Shown here: piece by piece, positions 42,359-50,752 of the stretch
Layout of the letters: each line of letters begins with the position of its first letter
Numbering within the stretch: position 1 is the stretch's first letter
Notes under the pieces: generated by a model
Told to the model about the DNA's origin: nothing
Seen by the model: the letters and a program-made list of their open reading frames with translations, nothing else
The model's database searches: none
Position numbers and translations under genes: made by a program
From: an uncultured Paraglaciecola sp.
Lineage (GTDB): Bacteria > Pseudomonadota > Gammaproteobacteria > Enterobacterales > Alteromonadaceae
Length of the DNA stretch: 64,000 nucleotides
Direction of reading: 5' to 3'
Assembly (NCBI RefSeq): GCF_913020055.1
Contig: NZ_CAJWCF010000004.1
Coordinates: 1 to 64,000, forward strand

Positions 42359-43333
42359 CTACCGCTTAAATTTCTTTGAATACTGGCTGGGAGACAGCCC
42401 AGTGTGTTTTTTAAATAGTCGCGTAAAAGAACTAAGGTCATCATAACCCACGTGACTAACTATTCGTTCAATACTATCATGAGTAGTTTCAAGCTGTTTC
42501 TTTGCCGCTTCAATGCGTAAGGTCTGCAAATATTCCAATGGATTCTGTTCAGTGGCTTTTTTGAATCTACGATTAAATGTTCTTAGGGTCAGGTTAACCA
42601 ATAAAGGTAAATCACTTACCGCGATTCTTTTAGTGTAGTGCGCTTCTAACCATTCTTGAACAATTAATATGTCGGGGTCTTGATGATATTTTTTGGTCAG
42701 AATATTGGCATAGGCAACTTGTTCTCCCCGATAAATATCGATCACATGTGCTTTAGCGGTCGTGGTTGCTACATCATGTCCACAATAACGTTCAATTAGT
42801 AACAACGCTAAATCGAACCATGCCATCCCACCTCCAGAACAGTAGATATTTTGTGCAGAAGTGATCATTTTTTCAGCGCAAAGATTAACTTGTGGATAAC
42901 GGGATCTAAATAGACTTGCATAGCCCCAATGAGTGGTCGCCTCTTTACCATCTAATATTCCGGCTTCCGCTAACAGAAAAGCACCACTGCAGTTGCTGGC
43001 AATATCAGATCGATTAGCGAAGTGTTTTTTAATATGTGCCAACAAAGGGCGATTGTTTTTAATCACGCTACCCAACTCTCCGCCTATAGTTGGAATAAGC
43101 AGTAAGTCAGTATGATCAACATCTTCAATGGCAATATGACTATTAATAACAAGTTGATTGATACAGCGCACGGGACGTTTTTTAATCGAAGCAATTTGTA
43201 CTTCGAAAAAAGGAGAGGGCTGCTGACCTTGCATGCGTTGCCAGGTGACTCCTGCCAAAGCAAATAGATCCAGTGCTCCTGTAATGGCACTAGCATAGGC
43301 CTGATCAAAGCCAAGAATGGTTACTTTAAACAT
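42359..43333 (-). CDS. GlxA-type transcriptional regulator (DJ-1/PfpI + AraC HTH)
   Basis: About 324 residues from the ATG at 43333. The N-terminal DJ-1/PfpI domain contains ILGFDQAYASAITGA, LLIPTIGGELG and the elbow SNCSGAFLLAEAG with the conserved Cys; the C-terminal AraC domain shows VSDLPLLVNLTLRTFNRRFKK and SHVGYDDLSSFTRLFKKHTGLSPSQY (in parts). It lies divergent from the acyl-CoA dehydrogenase operon with a perfect palindrome between, so it is the candidate regulator. Ligand unknown. Confidence 0.9.
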   Translation of the reverse strand: MFKVTILGFDQAYASAITGALDLFALAGVTWQRMQGQQPSPFFEVQIASIKKRPVRCINQLVINSHIAIEDVDHTDLLLIPTIGGELGSVIKNNRPLLAHIKKHFANRSDIASNCSGAFLLAEAGILDGKEATTHWGYASLFRSRYPQVNLCAEKMITSAQNIYCSGGGMAWFDLALLLIERYCGHDVATTTAKAHVIDIYRGEQVAYANILTKKYHQDPDILIVQEWLEAHYTKRIAVSDLPLLVNLTLRTFNRRFKKATEQNPLEYLQTLRIEAAKKQLETTHDSIERIVSHVGYDDLSSFTRLFKKHTGLSPSQYSKKFKR

Positions 43334-43400
43334 AAGAAATAACTGCAATGATTAGTCATAAATAACAACTCGTTATATGTGTCGTAAATGACCATTAATA

Positions 43401-43414
43401 TGTCATATATGACA
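43401..43414. promoter_or_regulatory. Perfect 14-bp palindrome between glxA-like and acyl-CoA dehydrogenase genes
   Basis: TGTCATATATGACA is self-complementary and lies 68 bases before the regulator start and ~90 before the dehydrogenase ATG. Its ATGACA half with TATA flank recurs twice upstream of etfBA (39796-39818), suggesting a shared regulator. Confidence 0.5.
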
Positions 43415-43504
43415 GTTATAGCGAAGGGATAATTTTGCCAATCTACGCCTATCATTTTGAACAATTACAGTTTTTTCTGTAATCACTGGTTAAGGTTAGA
43501 AAAT

Positions 43505-45310
43505 ATGAGCAATGAACTGGTCAAACGTAAAGAACTAGCGTTTCAACTTTATGAATTATTAGATACAGAAAACTTATGCGAGCGAGAAAGGTTTGTTGAA
43601 CATAATCGCGAAACTTTTGACGCTGTTATGGATATTGCTAACAAAATAGCCACCGAAAAATTTGCCACTCACAATGCCAAAGGTGACGCGAATGAACCCA
43701 CCTTTGACGGTCAAAAAGTGACGATGATCCCTGAAGTTAAGGAAGCATTTGATGCTTATGTTGAATCAGGCCTAATTGCAGGGCGATTTGATTTCGATGA
43801 AGGTGGCATGCAATTACCTGAAACTATTATGACTGCTTGTGCTGGCTATTTTATGGCAGCGAATCCTTCAAGTACCGGTTACCCATTTTTAACCATTGCA
43901 GCGGCAAACGTCATCCGTAATTTTGCATCTCAGCAGTTAAAAGACGCTTTTATGCCAAAAATGTTAACTGGTGAATTTACCGGCACAATGGCATTGACTG
44001 AGCCTCACGCTGGTTCGTCGTTAGCTGATATTCATACCACTGCAATTAAACATGAAGACGGTAACTATCGACTAAAAGGTAATAAGATTTATATATCTGC
44101 TGGTGATCATGAATTATCTGACAATATCGTGCATTTAGTATTGGCCAAAATTCAAGGGGCCCCAGCCGGTGTAAAAGGTATTTCATTATTTGTGGTGCCT
44201 AAATTTCGTCTCGATGAAAATGGAAACCCAGCACAGCGAAATGACGTGGCTTTGGCAGGGCTTATTCACAAGATGGGGTACAGAGGGACAACTTCAACTG
44301 CGTTGAGTTTTGGCGAAAACCAAGACTGTCATGGTTATTTAATTGGAGAAGAACATCAAGGCTTGCGTTACATGTTCTTGATGATGAATGAAGCGCGTTT
44401 AGGGGTGGGTTTTGGTGCTGCAATGATTGGGTATAGCGGATATCAATACTCATTAGAATATGCCAAAGAACGCACCCAAGGCCGTGTTGCACCTAATAAT
44501 AAACCTACAGACAATCCAGCGACTATTATTCAACATGGCGATGTCAAACGTATGCTTTTGGCACAAAAAGCCTATGTAGAAGGTGCGATGGCGTTATGCT
44601 TTTATGCAGCGCGTTTAGTTGATGATTCGCACACACTCACGTCTGATGATGAAAAACGACAAGCCTCTGAACTATTAGATCTGTTAACACCTATTGTCAA
44701 AGCTTGGCCTTCAGAGTTTGGACCTAAGGCCAATGATTTAGCAATCCAAGTGTTAGGTGGCGCAGGTTATACCCGTGAATACCCTGTTGAACAGTGTTGG
44801 CGTGACAATAGACTTAACCCAATTCACGAAGGCACCAATGGCATTCAAGCGTTAGATTTGCTAACTCGTAAATTATGGCAGGGGAATGGTTCAGGGTTAA
44901 AGTTATTACAACAAAGAATGCAAGACGACTTCAGTAAAATCACTGGGACCCAAAGCCAGCAGTTGATTGCAGCTTTGTTGCCTTATTTGCAACAAATGCA
45001 GTCATTGTTACCTTTACTTGGCCAACATTTAAAGTCTGAAAAGCAGCCGACCTTGTTAGCCAATGCCACTTGTTTCATGAATATATTTGGTCAAATCGTG
45101 ATGAGCTGGATGTGGATCCGACAAGCAAATGTGGCGGAAAAAGCACTCAATAAGACCGACTTAACTGGCGAAGAAAAAGCATTCTATTTAGGTAAAGTTC
45201 AAGCCGCCAAATATTTTGTACGCTGGGAATTACCACTTGTGCAAAGAGATATTTCGTTGATAAATGATATGGATGACAGTTGCAGTGAAATGCAGGCTGA
45301 ATGGTTTTAA
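43505..45310 (+). CDS. Acyl-CoA dehydrogenase (long C-terminal type)
   Basis: A 601-residue flavoprotein of the larger acyl-CoA dehydrogenase class with extra C-terminal domain. TMALTEPHAGSSLADI is the acyl-CoA dehydrogenase signature, KMGYRGTTSTALSF and AIQVLGGAGYTREYPVEQCWRDNRLNPIHEGTNGIQ (in parts) carry the FAD and catalytic Glu region. The start at 43505 (MSNELVKRKELAF) is preferred to the track's extension. It heads an operon with an MDR reductase and an SDR enzyme. Electrons would pass to ETF. The acyl substrate is unknown. Confidence 0.92.
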   Translation: MSNELVKRKELAFQLYELLDTENLCERERFVEHNRETFDAVMDIANKIATEKFATHNAKGDANEPTFDGQKVTMIPEVKEAFDAYVESGLIAGRFDFDEGGMQLPETIMTACAGYFMAANPSSTGYPFLTIAAANVIRNFASQQLKDAFMPKMLTGEFTGTMALTEPHAGSSLADIHTTAIKHEDGNYRLKGNKIYISAGDHELSDNIVHLVLAKIQGAPAGVKGISLFVVPKFRLDENGNPAQRNDVALAGLIHKMGYRGTTSTALSFGENQDCHGYLIGEEHQGLRYMFLMMNEARLGVGFGAAMIGYSGYQYSLEYAKERTQGRVAPNNKPTDNPATIIQHGDVKRMLLAQKAYVEGAMALCFYAARLVDDSHTLTSDDEKRQASELLDLLTPIVKAWPSEFGPKANDLAIQVLGGAGYTREYPVEQCWRDNRLNPIHEGTNGIQALDLLTRKLWQGNGSGLKLLQQRMQDDFSKITGTQSQQLIAALLPYLQQMQSLLPLLGQHLKSEKQPTLLANATCFMNIFGQIVMSWMWIRQANVAEKALNKTDLTGEEKAFYLGKVQAAKYFVRWELPLVQRDISLINDMDDSCSEMQAEWF

Positions 45311-45355
45311 TTGATTGGTAAACACCACGTTATAAAATATTAATAGAGAATCATT

Positions 45356-46360
45356 ATGAAAAATAAACAGTTTTTATTGGCATCTCGACCCGTAGGAAAG
45401 CCCACAAAAGAAAACTGGGATTTCGTTGAAAACGAAGTGCCTGAATTAGGCGACAATCAAATATTGGTTGAAGTGGAATATATCTCCTTAGATCCGGCCA
45501 TGCGTGGTTGGATGAACGAAGGTAAGTCTTACATCGAACCTGTGCAAATTGGTGCGGTAATGCGCGCCGGTACAGTGGGTAAAGTGCTTAAGTCTACCAG
45601 TAGTCAGTTTGTAGAAGGTGATTACGTATATGGGCACTGTGGGGTTCAGAAGTATGCTGTGGTAGGTACTGAGGGCATACATAAAATAGATCCAAGTCTA
45701 GCGCCTTTAGAGCGTTACTTAGGTGTGTTGGGAATGCCCGGTATGACTGCTTATTTTGGTTTGCTGGATACAGGTTTACCAAAAGAGGGAGAAACCGTTG
45801 TGGTATCTGGTGCGGCAGGTGCAGTAGGCTCAGTGGTAGGACAAATCGCCAAAATAAAGGGGTGCCGAGTCGTGGGTATTGCTGGCGGAGCTGATAAATG
45901 TGCCTACCTAGTAAATGAATTAGGTTTTGATGCGGCTGTTGATTATAGAAATGAAAACGTAAAAAAGGCGTTACGAGCTGCATGTCCAAAAGGAATCGAC
46001 GTATATTTTGACAATGTTGGTGGTGAGATACTTGACGATGTATTAACTCAAATCCGCATGAAAGCACGCATAGTAATTTGTGGTGCTATCAGTCAATACA
46101 ACAATACAACCCCAGTAAAAGGTCCATCCAATTACCTGACTTTACTGGTAAATCGCGCCAGAATGGAAGGCATAGTAGTGTTTGATAATGTCGCTAATTA
46201 TTCTAAAGCTGCCGCTGAAATGGCCGGTTGGATAGCCGAAGGAAAATTAATAGCAAAAGAACATGTGGTTAAGGGCATTGAACACTTCCCAGAGACATTA
46301 CTAATGTTATTCAACGGTGAAAACATGGGTAAATTGGTACTAAAAGTAGAAACAAATTAA
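45356..46360 (+). CDS. Zinc-free MDR NADP-dependent oxidoreductase (CurA/PTGR-like)
   Basis: A 334-residue medium-chain reductase. EYISLDPAMRGWMNEGKSY and GMTAYFGLLDTGLPKEGETVVVSGAAGAVGSVVGQIAK (in parts) identify the leukotriene B4 dehydrogenase/prostaglandin reductase branch, which reduces enone double bonds with NADPH. No zinc ligands are visible. It begins 45 bases after the acyl-CoA dehydrogenase and is in the same direction as the SDR gene. Substrate unknown. Confidence 0.9.
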   Translation: MKNKQFLLASRPVGKPTKENWDFVENEVPELGDNQILVEVEYISLDPAMRGWMNEGKSYIEPVQIGAVMRAGTVGKVLKSTSSQFVEGDYVYGHCGVQKYAVVGTEGIHKIDPSLAPLERYLGVLGMPGMTAYFGLLDTGLPKEGETVVVSGAAGAVGSVVGQIAKIKGCRVVGIAGGADKCAYLVNELGFDAAVDYRNENVKKALRAACPKGIDVYFDNVGGEILDDVLTQIRMKARIVICGAISQYNNTTPVKGPSNYLTLLVNRARMEGIVVFDNVANYSKAAAEMAGWIAEGKLIAKEHVVKGIEHFPETLLMLFNGENMGKLVLKVETN

Positions 46361-46402
46361 TAATAGTGGGCATTGATCTATTTACACAGTGAGAAAAATT
46401 TT

Positions 46403-47167
46403 ATGAAAAAAGATATTTTTGATTTAACCGGTAGAGTGGCGTTAGTTACTGGGGCAAGCCGAGGTATTGGTGAATCTATCGCAAGACTACTGGCTGCTTA
46501 TGGTGCACGAGTAATCGTTTCTAGTCGCAAGATTGATGGTTGTGAAGCTGTTGCACAAAGCATTCGTGACGATGGTGGAGATGCAGTAGCTATGGCCTGT
46601 CATGTGGGTGAAATGGCGCAGATTCAAAATATTTTTGAACAGGTCAACGAAAAATATGGGCGTTTAGATATTTTAGTTAATAATGCCGCAGCTAATCCTT
46701 ATTTTGGCAATATCCTAGACACAGACTTAGCTGCCTATGACAAAACTGTTGATGTGAATATTCGTGGATATTTCTTTATGTCGACTACAGCCGGCAAAAT
46801 GATGAAGGAGCAGGGTGGTGGTGTAATTCTTAATACCGCATCGGTAAACGGTATATCACCAGGTATGGGACAAGGTATTTATTCTATTACTAAAGCTGCA
46901 GTCATCAGTATGACCAAGTCGTTTGCCAAGGAGTGTGGTGGGTTTAACATTAGAGTTAACGCTTTGTTGCCGGGTTTAACTGAGACAAAATTTGCCTCAG
47001 CACTTACCGGAAACGACAAAATTCTTAAAACAGCGTTAAGGCAAATACCTTTAGGAAGAACGGCTCAGCCAGATGAAATGGCCGGCACTGTTTTGTATCT
47101 CGTTTCCGATGCTTCAAGTTACACTACAGGTACTACTGTAGTGGTTGATGGTGGGTTTTTAAGTTAA
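46403..47167 (+). CDS. Short-chain dehydrogenase/reductase
   Basis: A 254-residue SDR from the ATG at 46403, beginning DIFDLTGRVALVTGASRGIG. Cofactor motif TGASRGIG, structural NNAAANP, catalytic Ser in NTASVNG, YSITKAA (Tyr-x-x-x-Lys) and C-terminal TGTTVVVDGGF are all present. It is third in the acyl-CoA dehydrogenase operon; a beta-hydroxyacyl or alcohol oxidation in the same catabolic route is plausible. A terminator follows. Confidence 0.92.
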   Translation: MKKDIFDLTGRVALVTGASRGIGESIARLLAAYGARVIVSSRKIDGCEAVAQSIRDDGGDAVAMACHVGEMAQIQNIFEQVNEKYGRLDILVNNAAANPYFGNILDTDLAAYDKTVDVNIRGYFFMSTTAGKMMKEQGGGVILNTASVNGISPGMGQGIYSITKAAVISMTKSFAKECGGFNIRVNALLPGLTETKFASALTGNDKILKTALRQIPLGRTAQPDEMAGTVLYLVSDASSYTTGTTVVVDGGFLS

Positions 47168-47193
47168 ATTTTACCCGTGAAATTATTTGTTTG

Positions 47194-47220
47194 AACGGCA
47201 ACTACTAAGTTGTCGTTTTT
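47194..47220 (+). terminator. Terminator after the acyl-CoA dehydrogenase operon
   Basis: AACGGCAACT-ACTA-AGTTGTCGTT, a 10-bp stem with one G-U pair, followed by TTT, 26 bases beyond the SDR stop. Confidence 0.8.
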
Positions 47221-47421
47221 ATTTTTGCTTATCCCCATGATTACTGGCACTAAAGATAAAATTGAATAGAAGTTCATAATGAGGAATCTTTGAGTGTAAA
47301 TAATGAATGACGAACACTCATAGGGGTTATACGGGGATTTGTATTTTTGTTTTGCCAGTCGCCCCTCAAATGCGTTTAAATAGCGTTGGGATATAACTCA
47401 ATATTGTCAAAGGCTTACTGA

Positions 47422-49911
47422 ATGTTCAAACTGAATAAAAAAGGCTTTTTATTAGCCACTGCTACCTCTTTTCTTTTTGCCTGTTCGGCAACCCAGACTA
47501 CAGATTCAATCGTTATAAAAGCTGATGCGATACAACCGAAAATTATCAAGTCTGATAAGTCAATTGGCACTGACCCTCAATCAAAGTTATTAACTTTAGA
47601 ACAAATCATGGGTGATCCAGATTGGATAGGTCGTCAACCTAGCTCTGCGTATTGGGCTGATGATAGTCAAAGTATTTATTACCAGCAAAAACAGCAAGCG
47701 TCACCCTTATCAGACTTATGGGAAAAACCACTAAGCGCAAAGGGCAATGGTACTAAGGTTGGGTTGACACAGTTACATATACACGATTATAAAAATCGAG
47801 TGTTTAATCAAGATAGGGATACTGCTGCTTGGGTATTTGAAGGTAATATATTTGTCAAAAACCTCTCCGAAAATACGTTAAAACAACTGACAAAAGATAA
47901 TAGGCAACCACACAACTTAGTCTTTCTAAATGATGGACGTTTAAGTTTTCAAAGTGGTAACGCTCTTTACGCTCTTCACCCAGAACATGGCTTATATGAA
48001 CAACTAGTCTCATGGAAGTTTGCTGATGAACCTACAGCCGTAGAAGAACCAGAAGACTATATTGCCGAACAGCAGCAACAATTAATTGAAGTGGTTGCAT
48101 TAAAACGTCAACACAAAGAATTAGGTTTTGAGAAAAAGAAACAACTTGGGCAAAAAAACCTTAGCTTAGCGCCAGCTGAATTCTATTTTTCAGAAGGAAA
48201 CGAGACCGCTAAAGCCAGTTTGTCGCCTAATGGCAAATGGCTAGTATTGGTAGAACAAGAAGAATCTACTTGGCGGGATGATGGTGACATTATGCCCAAC
48301 TATATTAATGATGATGGAAGAATAGCTGCTGACAAGGTGCGTCGTAGAGTTGCTGACTCTAAACCTGGCCAACAGAGTATTTGGTTGCTCAATTTACAAG
48401 ATAGAACCAAACGTAAACTCAGTTATAAAAGTTTGCCTGGGTATAACGAAGATGTATTGGAAGCAGTGAAAAGAGAGAATGCGAACGCCAAGGGAGAAAC
48501 CTATGCTGCTAACCGTTTACCTAGAGATATTAACCTAATACAAGACTGGTATTGGACGCAAGGTGCGGTACAATGGCATAACAACGGCGAAAATGTCGCG
48601 GTCATGTTGGAAGCATGGGACAACAAAGACAGGTGGCTAGCGACGATTAATACCGAGAGCGGCACGTTAGTTAATCAACACCGCTTACATGATGATGCTT
48701 GGATTAATTATAAATTTAACAGTTTTGGCTGGTTAAATAATAGTGCTGAATTGTACTATTTGTCAGAGGAAACAGGTTATTCACAACTTTATGTTAAACC
48801 GTTAAATGGTCAGGCGAGGGCTGTTACTAACGGACGTTTTGAGGTCGACTCGTTGACCTTAACTTTCGACGATAAATTTATGTATTTTAAGGCAAATAAA
48901 AAACACCCAGGCATATACGAGATATACCGAGTTGCCTTAGCTGATTATACATTAGAAGCACTTACCACGTTAAATGGCATGACAGATTATCAATTAAGCC
49001 CTGATGAAAAATCATTATTGTTAACCCATTCAAGCCTAGTTCGTCCGCCAGAGTTATATTTGCAGTCAGTTGCAAATCAATCCGTTACCCAGCTCACCCA
49101 TACAACTAGTCAGGCATTTTTAGACATGGAATGGCTTGCTCCTGATATTGTTCCAGTAAACTCTTCGCACACTGACCAACCTATCTATTCACGTGTTTAT
49201 ACACCTCGAAATATGCAACCAGGTTTAAAGGCTAAGGCTGTTGTGTTTAACCACGGCGCGGGTTATTTGCAAAACTCTCATCTTGGTTGGTCAGGTTACT
49301 TCAGAGAGTTTATGTTTCACAACTTGTTAGTGCAAAAAGGATACGTGGTACTAGATATGGATTATCGCGCATCGGCAGGGTATGGCAGAGATTGGCGTAC
49401 CGCTATTTATCGACAAATGGGCACTCCTGAAATTGAAGACCTAAGAGATGGGATTGATTGGTTAGTTGAGAATGTGAATGTTGATCGCCAAAGGGTAGGT
49501 ACATATGGTGGTTCTTATGGTGGTTTTATGACTTTTATGGCGCTGTTTAATGCACCTGATTTATTCCAAGCAGGGGCAGCATTAAGACCTGTTAGCGATT
49601 GGGCACACTACAATCATGGATATACTTCTAACATACTCAATACTCCTGATGTGGATCCTATTGCCTATGAAAGGAGCTCTCCAATTTACTTCGCCGAAGG
49701 ATTAGAAAAGCCATTGCTTATCAACGCGCCAATGATAGACAGTAATGTTTTCTTTGTAGATGTAGTGAGATTAGTTCAGCGTTTAATTGAATTAGAAAAG
49801 GAAGATTTCGAAACGGCAATCTACCCAGTTGAATCACACGGCTTTGTACAACCAAGTTCATGGTTAGACGAGTACCGTAGAATTTATAAGTTGTTTGAAA
49901 CTAATTTATAG
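47422..49911 (+). CDS. S9-family prolyl oligopeptidase-like lipoprotein peptidase
   Basis: An 829-residue serine peptidase of the DPP IV/acylaminoacyl peptidase type. The lipoprotein signal ends at LFACSATQ. A beta-propeller fills residues ~60-560 (WLNNSAELYYLSEETGYSQLY). The hydrolase domain has the nucleophile in GTYGGSYGGFMT, a catalytic Asp in MIDSNVFF and His in ESHGFVQPSSW. It is probably anchored in the periplasm or outer membrane and cleaves peptides. It stands alone, ending at a strong hairpin shared with rrtA. Confidence 0.9.
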   Translation: MFKLNKKGFLLATATSFLFACSATQTTDSIVIKADAIQPKIIKSDKSIGTDPQSKLLTLEQIMGDPDWIGRQPSSAYWADDSQSIYYQQKQQASPLSDLWEKPLSAKGNGTKVGLTQLHIHDYKNRVFNQDRDTAAWVFEGNIFVKNLSENTLKQLTKDNRQPHNLVFLNDGRLSFQSGNALYALHPEHGLYEQLVSWKFADEPTAVEEPEDYIAEQQQQLIEVVALKRQHKELGFEKKKQLGQKNLSLAPAEFYFSEGNETAKASLSPNGKWLVLVEQEESTWRDDGDIMPNYINDDGRIAADKVRRRVADSKPGQQSIWLLNLQDRTKRKLSYKSLPGYNEDVLEAVKRENANAKGETYAANRLPRDINLIQDWYWTQGAVQWHNNGENVAVMLEAWDNKDRWLATINTESGTLVNQHRLHDDAWINYKFNSFGWLNNSAELYYLSEETGYSQLYVKPLNGQARAVTNGRFEVDSLTLTFDDKFMYFKANKKHPGIYEIYRVALADYTLEALTTLNGMTDYQLSPDEKSLLLTHSSLVRPPELYLQSVANQSVTQLTHTTSQAFLDMEWLAPDIVPVNSSHTDQPIYSRVYTPRNMQPGLKAKAVVFNHGAGYLQNSHLGWSGYFREFMFHNLLVQKGYVVLDMDYRASAGYGRDWRTAIYRQMGTPEIEDLRDGIDWLVENVNVDRQRVGTYGGSYGGFMTFMALFNAPDLFQAGAALRPVSDWAHYNHGYTSNILNTPDVDPIAYERSSPIYFAEGLEKPLLINAPMIDSNVFFVDVVRLVQRLIELEKEDFETAIYPVESHGFVQPSSWLDEYRRIYKLFETNL

Positions 49912-49923
49912 ATTTTGTATGTG

Positions 49924-49953
49924 TTGCGAGTAAAACAGCGGTTTTACTCGCAA
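49924..49953. terminator. Long bidirectional hairpin between S9 peptidase and rhombosortase
   Basis: TTGCGAGTAAAA-CAGCGG-TTTTACTCGCAA, a perfect 12-bp stem (13 with the inner C-G pair), between convergent genes. Confidence 0.75.
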
Positions 49954-49977
49954 TGATTAGGGCATTGATTTGAATAG

Positions 49978-50580
49978 TTATATTTTTTGCCTATTGTTAT
50001 GAATTTTATCTGCGACAAAATAAAACAAAATTATAATGCTACCTGTTATTGTGCCAAACAAATGGGCATCAATCGCTACATTAGCTTCGATTAATTGCGC
50101 AACATTTTCACTAGCGCCATATATTTGTTCATGACCTACTTTTAGCCAAACTCCCAGTAACATTATCCAACCGCTTTTAAATTTATTCTGAATATCAAAA
50201 TAGGCGCCAATAATAAACAAGCCATGTAGTACCCCTGACAAACCTACATACCAAATCATTTGAGGCGCAAACAAAAACAGGCCACACGATGTACCCAAAC
50301 ACAAAGTGAAAAATAGAGTTACATAACGTTTTGTTTGGTAATACTGACCATGTAAAGCCCACAGTAAGGTTAAACCAACTATATTTAATACTAAATGCAT
50401 ACTATTAGTGTGTAGAAAATGCCCTGTTAACAGTCGCCACAATTGCAAGTTATTCAGTTGATGTCTGTCATACGCCAGAAAGTCACTACTCATAGGCTCT
50501 ATTAAGGCCATAATAATACTAATAATGACTATTAACAGAGGGGCTAGACTGTATTTTATTTGAGTGGGTAGATTAAACAT
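49978..50580 (-). CDS. rrtA: Rhombosortase (rhomboid-type intramembrane protease)
   Basis: A 200-residue polytopic protein. WRLLTGHFLHTNSMHLVLN, GLSGVLHGLFIIGAYFD (nucleophile Ser in GxSG) and the late DAHLFGTITG (His) match the rhombosortase subgroup, which processes GlyGly-CTERM proteins exported by the type II system. I did not find any GlyGly-CTERM tail among the complete proteins in the window, so its substrates lie elsewhere. It stands alone and leftward. Confidence 0.87.
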   Translation of the reverse strand: MFNLPTQIKYSLAPLLIVIISIIMALIEPMSSDFLAYDRHQLNNLQLWRLLTGHFLHTNSMHLVLNIVGLTLLWALHGQYYQTKRYVTLFFTLCLGTSCGLFLFAPQMIWYVGLSGVLHGLFIIGAYFDIQNKFKSGWIMLLGVWLKVGHEQIYGASENVAQLIEANVAIDAHLFGTITGSIIILFYFVADKIHNNRQKI

Positions 50581-50752
50581 ATAGTTATTATGGTTACTTT
50601 GTATACCTATAGTAACTAATTTCCATTCGATAAGTTAGAGCCGGTTAATTTTGAACAATATAAAAATATTGTCATTAAACAACGATAACTATTTGCAAAT
50701 ACAGTCATGCATCGTTAGTGTTCGAGCCTATTTATTGTTGTTGGGAAAATAT

